The notes beneath the pieces are model-generated. The model searched no databases. It was not told the origin of the DNA and worked only from the letters and a program-made list of their open reading frames with translations. From Chitinophaga niabensis (GTDB lineage: Bacteria > Bacteroidota > Bacteroidia > Chitinophagales > Chitinophagaceae), in contig NZ_FSRA01000002.1 in NCBI RefSeq assembly GCF_900129465.1, positions 744,001 through 808,000 on the forward strand: a stretch of DNA of 64,000 nt. Reading direction: 5' to 3'. Both the position numbers and the translations under genes were made by a program. Positions within the stretch are counted from its first letter, which is position 1. Each line of letters opens with the position of its first letter. Below are positions 1-9,456 of the stretch, piece after piece.

Positions 1-191
1 TGCCCCTCATCTAAGCAAAAAGCGCGCTGCACACCTTCCAGTACATAATACAAATAACGCTCCGTGTCCCCTGCTGCAGTAAGTACTGTTTTACGCCTGG
101 CGTTCATGGGTTGCCAGCAGGCGATCAATGCCTCCCATTCTTCATCAGGAAGAGGCACAACAGCATTTATAGTGGTCCGCAACGCTTGCAT
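1..191 (-). CDS. Crp/Fnr-family transcriptional regulator, N-terminal part only (runs off window)
   Basis: Reading the minus strand from an ATG at 191, an open frame continues to the window edge without a stop. The translation contains segments such as LPDEEWEALIACWQP and ERYLYYVLEGVQRAF, which resemble the start of a cyclic-nucleotide-binding (cNMP) beta-barrel in Crp/Fnr regulators of Bacteroidota. Only about 63 codons are visible, so the DNA-binding domain is outside the window. It follows gldN on the same strand but is separated from it by a good terminator, so it is probably its own transcription unit. An in-frame GTG two codons upstream (197) is an alternative start. The family call is an inference from a short stretch. 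Confidence 0.7.
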   Translation of the reverse strand, partial: MQALRTTINAVVPLPDEEWEALIACWQPMNARRKTVLTAAGDTERYLYYVLEGVQRAFCLDEG

Positions 192-206
192 GCTCACAAG
201 ATATCA

Positions 207-243
207 TAAAAAAAACTGCCTCCCATGCAGGAAGGCAGTTTTT
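207..243 (-). terminator. Rho-independent terminator of the gldKLMN operon
   Basis: The stem AAAAACTGCCT (211-221) pairs with AGGCAGTTTTT (233-243), with an 11-nt loop. On the minus strand it is followed by a run of eight or more T. It lies 38 nt after the gldN stop. Confidence 0.85.
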
Positions 244-280
244 CATTATTGTTCGAAAGGATTTGAACGTTGTTAACAGA

Positions 281-1312
281 TCAATACTGCCACAAGTCCT
301 GCTCTTTGTTGAAGATCTTGTCTTTGATAGCCTGCCCTTCCAGGAGACGCATTACACCATCTTTGATATAGTGCTGGATCTCGCGGTTGTAAGCATTCTT
401 TTCTTTCACTACAAAGCTGGAGAAGAAGCGCATTTCAAAGAGGTCTTCCCAGGTCATGGTAGATGCGTCGTTGTTTTGATTGTACACATCGTACTTGGCC
501 AGAACGGGGCGCAGATCAGGGTAGTAAACCCAGAACAGCGGAATGGATGCACGAACAGAGCCATCGTCGTTGATACGGGATACCATGGGAGCGATACCCA
601 GGATACGTACCTTCAGAGCAGATGCTTCACGATCGAAAACCCAAACTTCCTTGATCTTGTATTGCTTGATGGTTTCAGGGTTGAATTCATCCCTTGTTTC
701 CACCATTTTCTCTTCCCCGGTTACAGGGTCGATACTTCTTACAGTCCTTACTTCACCGGTCAGGCGGGTCATGATCTCCTGGTAAGGCATCACGGTGCTG
801 AAACGGTCGTCTATGGGACTGAAGGCTTCTACTTCCTTATTTTTAATGGAATTAAGCAGGATATTGATGAGCAGTTGGTTGGTGCCATTCTCATCTTCCA
901 CGTTGTACTGGAAGGGAATGTTCATTTTTTCCCGCACGTCTATCACTTGCCAGATCTGTTTTTCCCAGAATTTATCGTCTTCGCGGATGTGATCATATGT
1001 GATGGGCACACGGTCGCGGATAGGACTTTTCTCGGAAACACCATCTACGCGTAATGATTTACGTGGTGTATCAACCGGGGTACCTACTCCATCCTGTCTT
1101 AAAGAAGGGGGAGGTGTAGCAGGTGCCGAAGGCACATTTACAGGGTTACCGGTTGCCGGGTTTGTTACCGGTGGGTTATTCTGTTGCGTTGCAGGAGCAT
1201 TACCTGCAGGCTCAGCTGTTCTTCTCCGGCGGGATTGTGCATCCGCAGAAGAAGCCAGAACTACCAGCAAAAACGCACTCCAACTGATTCTTTTCAATAT
1301 TACTGCTCGCAT
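281..1312 (-). CDS. gldN: Type IX secretion / gliding motility protein GldN
   Basis: Last gene of gldK-L-M-N. GldN is a periplasmic component of the type IX secretion system that associates with the GldK ring under the outer membrane and with the periplasmic part of GldM. The 343-residue product has a signal peptide (about residues 1-25, ending SSADAQ), a Pro/Asn/Ala/Thr-rich linker (about 28-75), and then the conserved GldN domain (about 90-343, for example DREASALKVRILGIAP). It starts 23 nt after gldM in the same orientation and is followed by a strong terminator. Length and order match the family. Identification rests on operon position plus sequence character. Confidence 0.93.
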   Translation of the reverse strand: MRAVILKRISWSAFLLVVLASSADAQSRRRRTAEPAGNAPATQQNNPPVTNPATGNPVNVPSAPATPPPSLRQDGVGTPVDTPRKSLRVDGVSEKSPIRDRVPITYDHIREDDKFWEKQIWQVIDVREKMNIPFQYNVEDENGTNQLLINILLNSIKNKEVEAFSPIDDRFSTVMPYQEIMTRLTGEVRTVRSIDPVTGEEKMVETRDEFNPETIKQYKIKEVWVFDREASALKVRILGIAPMVSRINDDGSVRASIPLFWVYYPDLRPVLAKYDVYNQNNDASTMTWEDLFEMRFFSSFVVKEKNAYNREIQHYIKDGVMRLLEGQAIKDKIFNKEQDLWQY

Positions 1313-1335
1313 AGCCCAGTAATTAATTTGTGTTA

Positions 1336-2874
1336 TTAATTGATCTTGATATTAAAGTTCTGCATGGAACGTACTCTGCCATCAGGACCTTTTACTTTAA
1401 TGTTCTCAAAGTAGATGAGGTCGCCTGGTTTAGCAGCGCGGATAGCTCCCTGGATATCAGATTTGTTAGGCCAGTATTCAGAGGTGGACTCACCTTCTGC
1501 ATACTCACGACCTCTTGAATCGATACCCATACGGTAACCTACCACGGAGTATTTCACGCCTTCAAACAGGAAGTCTTCCAGGTCAGCACGCAGACCGCCT
1601 TGTGCTTTAAAGTCTGCTGCCTTCATAGTAGATCCTTTATTGAAACCAATTTTCATTACAGGGTCAGGAATTTGTTTCACGCGGAATTCTTTTGAATCCA
1701 GTGATTTTACTTTTCCGTCTACTTCTGCAGAAACATTGATGGTGGCTTTACCGGTCTGGCTTACTGTTACAATAAATTCGCCGGGGCCTTTTTTGGTGAT
1801 GGAACCACCTCCGCCGCTGATAGAAGCCTGGATCTTTTCTGCAGGAACACCAGCCGCCGTAATGGTGATGGGGTTTTGCAGGGCAATATACAGTACGTTC
1901 ATTTTATCAGCAGAGATAGAGGTAGCTGATGCACCTACTTTATAGGTCTCCGTGAAAGGACTTGTTACTTTCTGACCGTTAGGTTTTACCAGTTCCACCA
2001 CACCGGAAATAGTGTGTTCACCGATGCCACCTACAGTAGTGGTGTAAACACCTTTACCTTCAGAAGCTGTAACGGGCTGGCCGTTGATAATGATAGTAGG
2101 ATTTACAGTACTGCTGTAAGCACCCATTACCACTTTTGCTTCGAGGGTCTGGCCGGCAGTGAAGTTCTTAGAGTTCAATGATACGAATGCTTCCAGTTTA
2201 TCGAAAACGAAATCGTCTTCAGATACTTCTTTCAGCAGTTTATCGATGATCATTGCTTCTGAGTTCTTGATATCGTTCTGGAACTTACCAAGGATAGTGA
2301 TAGCTGCAATGCTGGGCACCATGTTAAAGTGGTAGGTTGTCCAGGTTTTTTTAGCTGGTCCTTTTTGTGGAGGCTCAATGATCTGCAGGGGAAGGTTGGC
2401 TTCAAAAGCAGCGCGGTCTTTAGGATTGATGAGGTCCAACATAGACTTGCGCAGTTCGGCCAGTTCTTTCTCCAGGGCAGGTCCTTTCTTCTGGTTTTCC
2501 ATTACGCGGGTTGCCGCGTCCAGATTGTCCTTCCCTTTTATTTCTTTGTGTTCATTAAGGCCACCGCTTTCCTTAATGATTTCATTCTTAAGATTTTCGA
2601 TATAGGTATAGGCTGCGGCTGACAAGGATTTTACCTTGTTTGCTTTTTCATTAAGCGGACCAACTTTAGCAGCATCAGATGCCATTAATTTGGCAAACTG
2701 CTTATAGGTAACAGTGTTTTTACTGTCAATAGAATTATTGGAAGTTCTGATTGAATCGTTAACGATATCAAAAGCGTTCAAAATCTCGGCGGATACGTTC
2801 ATTGCTAACATAGCTGTTAGCACCAGGTACATGAAGTTGATCATCTTCTGCCTGGGGTCTTTAGGTAAAGCCAT
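1336..2874 (-). CDS. gldM: Type IX secretion motor subunit GldM
   Basis: GldM forms, with GldL, the proton-driven inner-membrane motor of type IX secretion and gliding; its long periplasmic part reaches the GldK/GldN ring. The 512-residue protein has a short cytoplasmic N-terminus (MALPKDPRQK, with Arg8 in the position of the conserved basic residue), one membrane helix (about residues 13-32, FMYLVLTAMLAMNVSAEI), and then four expected periplasmic domains rich in beta structure (about 225-512). The helix contains polar and acidic residues as in other GldM proteins. It lies 54 nt after gldL. Family assignment is firm. Confidence 0.95.
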   Translation of the reverse strand: MALPKDPRQKMINFMYLVLTAMLAMNVSAEILNAFDIVNDSIRTSNNSIDSKNTVTYKQFAKLMASDAAKVGPLNEKANKVKSLSAAAYTYIENLKNEIIKESGGLNEHKEIKGKDNLDAATRVMENQKKGPALEKELAELRKSMLDLINPKDRAAFEANLPLQIIEPPQKGPAKKTWTTYHFNMVPSIAAITILGKFQNDIKNSEAMIIDKLLKEVSEDDFVFDKLEAFVSLNSKNFTAGQTLEAKVVMGAYSSTVNPTIIINGQPVTASEGKGVYTTTVGGIGEHTISGVVELVKPNGQKVTSPFTETYKVGASATSISADKMNVLYIALQNPITITAAGVPAEKIQASISGGGGSITKKGPGEFIVTVSQTGKATINVSAEVDGKVKSLDSKEFRVKQIPDPVMKIGFNKGSTMKAADFKAQGGLRADLEDFLFEGVKYSVVGYRMGIDSRGREYAEGESTSEYWPNKSDIQGAIRAAKPGDLIYFENIKVKGPDGRVRSMQNFNIKIN

Positions 2875-2928
2875 AGTTGATTACAAGTTTTTAATGAATG
2901 ATCTTGTTTGGGTCACTATTGCGTTACC

Positions 2929-3666
2929 TTATCTGCCCTGCATTGCAGTCAGCATGTTACCATAAACGGTGTTCAGGTTACCAAGATTACGTGCCAGCAG
3001 AGAGATCTGCTCCTGCGTTTTCTTAGCATCATCAACACTGCCGCTCATAGCCTGGGAAGCACTCAACAGGTTGCTGTAGAAGCTGTTCATAGCTTTGAGG
3101 TGGTTATTGGTATCCTGCAGTTCCAGTTCATAGATAGCGTTCAATGAAGCCAGGTTTTTGGTCATTGATTGTACCTGATCGTGGAAGTGGCGGGTAGATT
3201 CGGATGCATTATTAAAGCTGGAAACGGCTTGTGCTGCGCTGGTGTAAGCTTGCGTTACAGAACCAATAGCAATAGACGCTTCGCGTGTTTTTTGCGTGTA
3301 ATCTCCTGTTGCGGCAACCACGTCACTGATATCCCGCATTTTATCTACGGTAGTACCAAGTTTAGAGAAGTTTTCGCTCAGGCGTGCCAGGTTAGTTGGC
3401 GTAATGTCTGCTTCCTGCAGCATTTTGTCCATTCCTGCCAATGCCGGGCTACCTGCTGCTGCTGCAGCTTTAGGTGCTGGTGCATGGTCATCCGGAACGA
3501 ATGCATATGCAAAGAAGATTGCTGCTTCCACACTCAATCCGAGGATCAGCGCTACGTCAGCGCCTGGCCAGTGTTGGATTTTAAACAGTGCACCAACGAT
3601 CACTACAGATGCGCCGATACATACAAAGAAGTTTAGCCATTTCGCTGTGTTAGGATTCATAGCCAT
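2929..3666 (-). CDS. gldL: Type IX secretion motor subunit GldL
   Basis: GldL is the inner-membrane proton-channel partner of GldM. The 245-residue product has two N-terminal membrane helices (about 10-28 and 38-56). The loop carries the family signature LFKIQHWPG (Lys29), and the second helix has a buried glutamate (Glu47, in GLSVEAAIFF); these match the functionally important Lys and Glu known in Flavobacterium johnsoniae GldL. The remainder (about 75-245) is a cytoplasmic, helix-rich domain with coiled-coil character. A second in-frame ATG (codon 3) could be the start. It lies 91 nt after gldK in the operon. Confidence 0.95.
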   Translation of the reverse strand: MAMNPNTAKWLNFFVCIGASVVIVGALFKIQHWPGADVALILGLSVEAAIFFAYAFVPDDHAPAPKAAAAAGSPALAGMDKMLQEADITPTNLARLSENFSKLGTTVDKMRDISDVVAATGDYTQKTREASIAIGSVTQAYTSAAQAVSSFNNASESTRHFHDQVQSMTKNLASLNAIYELELQDTNNHLKAMNSFYSNLLSASQAMSGSVDDAKKTQEQISLLARNLGNLNTVYGNMLTAMQGR

Positions 3667-3757
3667 AGGTTAAAATTTATTTATGGTGATTAAAAGGTAA
3701 AAAGCTCTTTTCAAATGTGCCATGTCTGTGATTTTTCAGAGGATTAGCTATTCATTC

Positions 3758-5053
3758 CTATTTTCTGTTAAAGTCGTTTTTAGACCTGCTCAGGAAAGCG
3801 ATCGTACAGCGGAAGCCGATGTATGATTTAGCACTGTCCTGGTACTCGTAAGAACGGGTACCATTTTGCAGGAAGTATCCTATATCTTTCCAGCTGCCAC
3901 CTCTAACGGTTTTACGTTTCATCTTTGGTGCCGCGTTATCCGGAATGTCCATTTTCAGATAAGGGTTCATATCGGATGTGAAAGAATAAGCATTTTGATA
4001 GAAGATGTCCTGCGTCCATTCTGCTACGTTACCGGCCATGTTGTATAAGCCGTAATCGTTAGGCCAGTAAGCATCTGCGCGTACGGTGTAGAAACCACCA
4101 TCTTCAGGATAGTTACCACGGCCGGGTTTGAAGTTGGCGAGGAGACAACCTTTCTTGTTACGCAGGTAGTAACCACCCCATGGATATGGCGCTTGTTCAC
4201 GGCCGCCACGGGCTGCATATTCCCATTGTGCTTCAGAAGGTAACTGGAATTTATCTTCCGTGAATTGCTTCTTGGAGATGCGATAGTCTTCCCAGAATTT
4301 ACTCCGCCATTCGCAGAAGGAATTTGCCTGGTGCCAGGTAACTCCTACTACAGGATAGTTATCAAATGCCGGGTGCCAGAAATACATCCGGGTCATCGGC
4401 TCATTATATGCATAAGAGAAGTCGCGGATCCAGCATAAGGTATCAGGATAAATGGCCACGTCTTTTCTTTCAATGAAAGTAGAACGGGGTTTATCCTTCA
4501 GCTCACGCTGTTTTGCTTTCTCCCAGTTAAATGTTTCCTGGTGGTACAGCAGTTTGCGTACATCTATCTCTTTACGGCCGTACAGGCGATCATCTGCAGA
4601 ATAGATCATAGCGTCTACTTTTTCGTAGGTGGCTTTATCCTTCCAGTTGATCTTCTGTTTCCAGTCGATATAATCCTGTCCGTCTACATTCTTCACATGC
4701 CCTAAAAGGATATGTGCGATGGAATCCGTTACCCAGTTTACGAACTGACGGTATTCGTTGTTCGTGATCTCGGTGGCATCCATGTAGAAACCGGAGATGG
4801 AAATGGACTTGTTCCTTGCTGTGTAAGCATAGTTTACATCCTCATCACTCGGACCCATGTGAAAGGTTCCGGAAGGCACATACACCATTCCGTAAGGTAC
4901 AGGGGGGGAGTACTTTGGTCTTGGACTAACACCTATCAGCTGTCCCTGTGCGTTCTTTGGGGTCTTACCACCACCGCAACTGGCCAGCAGGACCGGCAGC
5001 AGTACAACCAGCATCGCACTACAATAATTAAGCTTCATAAGGGTGACTTTCAT
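3758..5053 (-). CDS. gldK: Gliding motility / type IX secretion lipoprotein GldK
   Basis: GldK is an outer-membrane lipoprotein that forms the periplasmic ring of type IX secretion with GldN. The chosen ATG at 5053 gives a lipoprotein signal MKVTLMKLNYCSAM... ending in lipobox LASC; 5038 gives a shorter version. The frame is open back to an ATG at 5128, which would add 25 residues before the signal peptide. The body has the sulfatase-modifying (formylglycine-generating) fold: GMVYVPSGTFHMG, FQLPSEAQWEYAARGG, GNVAEWTQD, VRGGSWKD and GFRCTIA near the C-terminus. In GldK this fold is regarded as structural rather than enzymatic. First gene of the gldKLMN operon. Confidence 0.92.
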   Translation of the reverse strand: MKVTLMKLNYCSAMLVVLLPVLLASCGGGKTPKNAQGQLIGVSPRPKYSPPVPYGMVYVPSGTFHMGPSDEDVNYAYTARNKSISISGFYMDATEITNNEYRQFVNWVTDSIAHILLGHVKNVDGQDYIDWKQKINWKDKATYEKVDAMIYSADDRLYGRKEIDVRKLLYHQETFNWEKAKQRELKDKPRSTFIERKDVAIYPDTLCWIRDFSYAYNEPMTRMYFWHPAFDNYPVVGVTWHQANSFCEWRSKFWEDYRISKKQFTEDKFQLPSEAQWEYAARGGREQAPYPWGGYYLRNKKGCLLANFKPGRGNYPEDGGFYTVRADAYWPNDYGLYNMAGNVAEWTQDIFYQNAYSFTSDMNPYLKMDIPDNAAPKMKRKTVRGGSWKDIGYFLQNGTRSYEYQDSAKSYIGFRCTIAFLSRSKNDFNRK

Positions 5054-5151
5054 TAGAATACGATTTTTCTTGAACCTGCCAGATGTTATGGCCAACACGC
5101 CTGATATCTTTTTAGTCACACTTTTCACCTGGTTGTTTATCAGAAAGATAG

Positions 5152-5159
5152 CAAATGTA
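5152..5159 (-). promoter_or_regulatory. Putative promoter -7 element for gldKLMN
   Basis: The minus strand reads TACATTTG, a full match to the Bacteroidota -7 consensus TAnnTTTG. I see no good -33 TTG at the expected distance. The predicted start of transcription (about 5147) lies 19 nt before the ATG at 5128 and about 94 nt before the ATG at 5053. Confidence 0.4.
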
Positions 5160-5445
5160 ATAATTAATTTTAATCCGTAGTTAGTTTTCAGCCAACTTTT
5201 TCAATTCAACATCTTCGGTCTCGGTAACACATTTAAACGTTGGTTTTAACATTTTATTATGTAATTGTCCACTCCTTTTAATAATTAACCATGGCGAGAT
5301 ATCTTTTTGGGGATATCGTAAACTCTTGCCCCTCAAGGCTATAGACACATACAATATAAATATAATACTTATTTGTGAATATCCAACGTCCTATTTTTCT
5401 CGTTAACACTAAATTAATCAAAGGGATAGCAATTTACAACAAATA
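5160..5445. other. AT-rich intergenic region between the DUF255 gene and gldK
   Basis: About 290 bases without a convincing ORF. It probably holds upstream control sequence for gldK. The only structure I see is a weak hairpin built of two GATATC motifs (5298-5303 and 5312-5317). No terminator is evident for the DUF255 gene ending at 5446. Confidence 0.5.
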
Positions 5446-7470
5446 TCATATTAAATTAAGTATTTCTGATATATCTTCTGTAGGTTTCATACAATGATAA
5501 TCTTCACATAGGTATATCAGTGTTTTTCCGGCCTGCGTCCTTTGCTGCAAAAGCGGCATGTCTTTTTGGTCTGCCTCCGCTCCCACCAACACTTTACCGG
5601 GAATATACAGTTTATTTATCTCGCTCATTTGCGCTTTATACCCCGCTCCTGCCACCGCCAGTTCCTTTGTTCCCTGCACGATCCGGAGGATCATTGCTGC
5701 CCAGATCCCGAAGGAAGTAGGGTACCGGGTAACAGATTGGGCCAGGCTTGCCGTCATGTCCAATGCTCTGTCTGCCCATTCCTTATTATCAAAAACGATA
5801 GAAAGGTGCCAGAGATTATGCGCCATGATTGCATTTCCGCTGGGTACTGCACCGTCATATACTTCTTTCTTACGTACGATAATATCTTGCTGACCGGATG
5901 CAGTGTAATAGAAATAACGCGAAGTTTCGTCTCCAAATTGTTCAACCACAAAATGTCCCAGGTCTTTTGCTTTCCGGAGCCAGTCCAATTCTCCGGTAAC
6001 TTCCTGTAAAGCAATGAGTGCGCGTATCAGGTAGGCATAATCATCTAAAAAAGCGGGGTAACGCGCATCCCCCTGTTTATACGTATGCCAGAATGCAAGG
6101 GATGCCCCGGGCTTCTTCATTTTTTTCCAGATACATGCCATGGCGTTTTCCGCCATCTCCAGGTATTCCTTATTTCCCAATGCAGCATAGGCTTTACAGC
6201 AGGCATGGATCATCAGTGCATTCCAGCCCAGCAGGATCTTATCATCCAAACCAGGGCGGACCCGCTGGTTCCTGACGGCCATCAGTTTAGCCCTGCACTT
6301 TGCCATCAATGCTTCCAGGCTATCTGACTTTTCCGGAGGAACAGGGATCCATAAAATGTTATGATCTTCCCAGTTACCGGCACGTTTTACATCGTAGTAA
6401 GCGCAGAATGCGGGTGCGTCTTCTCCCAGCACTGCTTCTATTTCTTCCAGGTCCCATACATAGAACTTTCCTTCCACTCCTTCAGAATCTGCATCCAGCG
6501 CAGCATAGAACCCTCCTTCCGGGGAAGTCATTTCCCGCTGGATAAACGCTAAGGTATGTGCTATGGTTTCTGCATAAGTTCTGTTACCGGTTAGCTGATA
6601 AGCTTCGCAGAGGGTATCGGTGAGCAGGGCATTATCATACAGCATCTTTTCAAAGTGCGGAGCCAGCCATTGCTCATCTGTGGAATACCTTGAAAACCCG
6701 CCACCCAGCTGATCATAGATGCCTCCGGCTATCATTTTATCCAGGGACAATAATGCCTGTTGCAAAGCGGCATCATCTTTCTTCCTGCGGTTATAGCGCA
6801 GGAGGTATTGGATGGTAAAAGAACCCGGAAACTTAGGCGCACGGCCGAATCCACCCCATTCTTTATCTGCCTGGCCCATAATGGCCAGTACCATGGCATC
6901 ACATTGGGCCTGGGTGAACATCTCTTCTTTAGGCAACAGTTTATTCACTGTTTCCATGCCAAACTGGTTGCTTTGATGAAGGTGTTCTGTGAGGTTGGAA
7001 GCCTGGTCCTCCAGGTCTTTCCGTTTGGTTTTGAAAGCGTCTGAAACGGCCAGCAGCACTTCTTTCCAGGAAGGCCGGTTATAAGCTTTCTGCGGAGGGA
7101 AATAAGTTCCGCCATAAAAAGGCTGGCGGTTGGGCAGGAGGAACATGTTCAGGGGCCATCCGCCGGAACTGCTCATGGCCTGCAGGGCATCCATATAAAT
7201 ATGATCAATGTCCGGGCGTTCCTCCCGGTCTATTTTTATATTGATGAAGTGTTCATTCATGATGCTGGCGGTAGCTTCATCTTCGAAGCTTTCCCTTTCC
7301 ATCACATGGCACCAGTGGCAGGCTGCATAACCAATGCTTACAAGGATCGGCTTATCCTGCTGCTCTGCAAGCTGCAAAGCCTCTTCGCCCCACGGATACC
7401 AGTTTACGGGGTTGTGTGCGTGTTGGAGCAGGTAAGGGCTGGTTTCCTTGCCTAAGCGGTTCATAGTCAT
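5446..7470 (-). CDS. Thioredoxin domain-containing protein (DUF255, YyaL/SPATA20 family)
   Basis: The N-terminus (NRLGKETSPYLLQHAHNPVNW...) and the CHWCHVMERESF motif, with a CxxC pair, are the hallmark of the DUF255 thioredoxin-like domain. It is followed by an (alpha/alpha) toroid region resembling glycoside hydrolase/epimerase folds (for example GGFSRYSTDEQWLAPHFEKM and LDDKILLGWNALMI). About 674 residues, normal for the family. The biochemical role of the family is not established. The start at 7470 (MTMNRLG) is preferred over 7515 because the 15 extra codons would run through the hairpin terminator of the preceding gene at 7508-7531 and are not family-like. Confidence 0.88.
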   Translation of the reverse strand: MTMNRLGKETSPYLLQHAHNPVNWYPWGEEALQLAEQQDKPILVSIGYAACHWCHVMERESFEDEATASIMNEHFINIKIDREERPDIDHIYMDALQAMSSSGGWPLNMFLLPNRQPFYGGTYFPPQKAYNRPSWKEVLLAVSDAFKTKRKDLEDQASNLTEHLHQSNQFGMETVNKLLPKEEMFTQAQCDAMVLAIMGQADKEWGGFGRAPKFPGSFTIQYLLRYNRRKKDDAALQQALLSLDKMIAGGIYDQLGGGFSRYSTDEQWLAPHFEKMLYDNALLTDTLCEAYQLTGNRTYAETIAHTLAFIQREMTSPEGGFYAALDADSEGVEGKFYVWDLEEIEAVLGEDAPAFCAYYDVKRAGNWEDHNILWIPVPPEKSDSLEALMAKCRAKLMAVRNQRVRPGLDDKILLGWNALMIHACCKAYAALGNKEYLEMAENAMACIWKKMKKPGASLAFWHTYKQGDARYPAFLDDYAYLIRALIALQEVTGELDWLRKAKDLGHFVVEQFGDETSRYFYYTASGQQDIIVRKKEVYDGAVPSGNAIMAHNLWHLSIVFDNKEWADRALDMTASLAQSVTRYPTSFGIWAAMILRIVQGTKELAVAGAGYKAQMSEINKLYIPGKVLVGAEADQKDMPLLQQRTQAGKTLIYLCEDYHCMKPTEDISEILNLI

Positions 7471-7502
7471 GATTAAATTCAGGTCCGGAGCGAAAATAAA
7501 TG

Positions 7503-7531
7503 AAAAAGGGAGCATTCCTGCGAATGCTCCC
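7503..7531 (-). terminator. Rho-independent terminator after the hemD-like gene
   Basis: A perfect 10-bp stem GGGAGCATTC (7508-7517) / GAATGCTCCC (7522-7531) with loop CTGC. On the minus strand it is followed by five T (7507-7503). It lies 24 nt after the stop of the uroporphyrinogen-III synthase gene. Confidence 0.85.
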
Positions 7532-7554
7532 CAATTTTTTTATACTGTTGTTCC

Positions 7555-8343
7555 TTATTTCTTGTTCAATTCTGTGAGGAACTGTTCCAGCGCAGCTACC
7601 ATTGATGGTGCCTGTGGTGCCGGAGCTCTCACATCCAGCCTGAGACCTGCTTCTTCCACCGCAGCGGAAGTAGAAGGACCAAATGCCCCGATGTGTGTGC
7701 CGTTCTGTTTGAATTTCGGCATGTTCTCGAAGAGTGATTTTACGCCGGAAGGGCTAAAGAACACGATCAGATCGTATTCCGTTTGCGCCAGCACTTCTTT
7801 GACATCGTTGGAAACGGTCTTGTACAAAGAGGCAGTGGCATACTCGCACTTGCTGGCTTTCAGCCATTCTTCAATGTCTTTCTTCTGACTGTCTGAGCTT
7901 GGGAAAAGGAACTTTTCGTTCTCCCTGTGCTTGTTCATCACTTCCAACAGGCTCTTTGTAGAGCCGTCTGCACCATAAAACACTTTGCGTTTGCGGTAGA
8001 GGATGAATTTTTGCAGATACAACGCAACTGCTTCTGTAATACAGAAGTACTTGCAATCCTGGGACACCTTCACTTTCAATTCTTCGCATACGCGGAAGAA
8101 GTGATCAACAGAGTTTCGGCTCGTGAATATCACCGCCGTATAGGTGATAATATCCACTTTTTGCTTCCGGAAGTCCTTACCTGGCACGCCTTCTACCCGA
8201 ATAAAAGGATGAAAATCCAACCGAACATTGAATTTCTTAGCTAAGTCGAAATAAGGTGATTTCTCTGTCTCTGGCTTAGGTTGGGAAATTAGGATCGTTA
8301 GTTGTTTTACCTGCGAATCTTTTTTTGGCCCGCCTTTTATCAT
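7555..8343 (-). CDS. hemD: Uroporphyrinogen-III synthase (HemD)
   Basis: Cyclises hydroxymethylbilane to uroporphyrinogen III in tetrapyrrole synthesis. The 262-residue protein shows the two-lobed HemD pattern: an N-terminal lobe with ILISQPKPE and a VIFTSRNSVDHFF motif (about residues 88-100), and a C-terminal lobe with SLYKTVSND, YDLIVFFSPSGVKSLFEN and IGAFGPSTSAAVEEAG. The FTSRNSV and FFSPSGV motifs are typical. It lies 36 nt after a DUF4271 gene, an arrangement common in Bacteroidota, and ends at a strong terminator. An N-terminal extension (MIKGGPKKDSQVKQ) may shift the true start. The divergently oriented hemW nearby is also heme-related. Confidence 0.88.
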   Translation of the reverse strand: MIKGGPKKDSQVKQLTILISQPKPETEKSPYFDLAKKFNVRLDFHPFIRVEGVPGKDFRKQKVDIITYTAVIFTSRNSVDHFFRVCEELKVKVSQDCKYFCITEAVALYLQKFILYRKRKVFYGADGSTKSLLEVMNKHRENEKFLFPSSDSQKKDIEEWLKASKCEYATASLYKTVSNDVKEVLAQTEYDLIVFFSPSGVKSLFENMPKFKQNGTHIGAFGPSTSAAVEEAGLRLDVRAPAPQAPSMVAALEQFLTELNKK

Positions 8344-8379
8344 ACGTAATTTGCTCTTGTGTTAACAATAGCAGTAATC

Positions 8380-9333
8380 TTACGGATTACCAGTTAACCA
8401 AATCAATAGTACCTTTGTAATTATTAAAACCGGCACTACTTCGAATGCGCAAAGGTAAAGAAAAAAATGCAATTTGCTAAAAGACAGATACTGTCTTACC
8501 AGGGAATAAGACCTTACGTACCTGTAAACCACCAGTAATACTATAAAGAATATTGATATATACAGGCTGGCAGTGGCGATGCCGGGATCACAAAAGGCCA
8601 GGATCACTAAAAATGGCGCCAACATTATTCCTAATACTTTATTGATCAGGTATAAAATAAACACATAAGCGTCTATTAATTCCTCATTTCCGAAGAGCCA
8701 GCCACAAAAACGCAGTACAATATATTTCACTACATAGATGGCGCCTACCAATATTACGAGGCCAGGAATCAACATCCAAGCAATGGCAGCCGTGGTATAA
8801 TTCAGCCGGTACATCAGCAGGTAGAGGTATACTCCCAGGCTAACCACAAAAAAGGCATTCAGCAAAAAGTTGGGGAAAGGAGACTGTGACAGCTGGTCTT
8901 TCAACTGCCGCTGGCTCAGGGTTGGATTCAGGAAAGCCCTGAAGAGGTCTGTAAAATATTTTAGATATGAGGTGCGGATGATCCCTAAAAGCAATAATAC
9001 ACCGCCAACCAGGTAGATCAGCCAATCCTGCTGTTTATTGGCACGAAGCGGGTTAATGTCGTACTGCACGGGCTTTCCCTCTGTATTAAGATAAGGGATC
9101 CTTTTTGCAAGACCCTGCATAACGGTATCATAAGCATGTATCTTTGGCGCCGGCACTGCGGGAATGGAGTCTGCCGGAATTACCGCAGCCTTCAACAAAG
9201 AATCTGCTTTAACTTTGTTAACGCTGGTTTTGACGGGCTTTTTAGGCGCAACAACGGGAACGGTAGTATCAGCCTGTGCTAACACAAGCAATGAACAATG
9301 CATGATCAGGAAAAACAACAACCAGGTTCGCAA
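8380..9333 (-). CDS. DUF4271 multi-pass membrane protein
   Basis: A 317-residue protein with a probable signal peptide (MRTWLLFFLIMHCSLLVLAQA), an extracytoplasmic Pro/Lys/Val-rich stretch (about 20-100), and about six hydrophobic helices between residue 105 and the C-terminus (for example WLIYLVGGVLLLLGIIRTSY and IAWMLIPGLVILVGAIYVVK). The region YFTDLFRAFLNPTLSQRQ matches the DUF4271 family as I know it. Function unknown. It is probably co-transcribed with hemD, which follows 36 nt later. Confidence 0.8.
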   Translation of the reverse strand: MRTWLLFFLIMHCSLLVLAQADTTVPVVAPKKPVKTSVNKVKADSLLKAAVIPADSIPAVPAPKIHAYDTVMQGLAKRIPYLNTEGKPVQYDINPLRANKQQDWLIYLVGGVLLLLGIIRTSYLKYFTDLFRAFLNPTLSQRQLKDQLSQSPFPNFLLNAFFVVSLGVYLYLLMYRLNYTTAAIAWMLIPGLVILVGAIYVVKYIVLRFCGWLFGNEELIDAYVFILYLINKVLGIMLAPFLVILAFCDPGIATASLYISIFFIVLLVVYRYVRSYSLVRQYLSFSKLHFFLYLCAFEVVPVLIITKVLLIWLTGNP

Positions 9334-9456
9334 CGATTTGTTTTTGTTTAGTAAACGCTATGCAATTAACTATTCTTGTTCCAAAAATATCAACAAAACT
9401 CACATGTATTTTCGAGGTTTGCAAATAATCTCAGCAATTCTTTCTTAAAACGACTC

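Noticed and set aside
263..1054. Long 263-codon frame on the plus strand opposite gldN
   Set aside because: It lies wholly antisense to a clear gldN gene and shows no domain-like pattern; codon mirror effect of the real gene.
5298..5317. GATATC inverted pair upstream of gldK
   Set aside because: Too short and without T-run or promoter context; GATATC is itself a palindrome and can recur by chance in AT-rich DNA.
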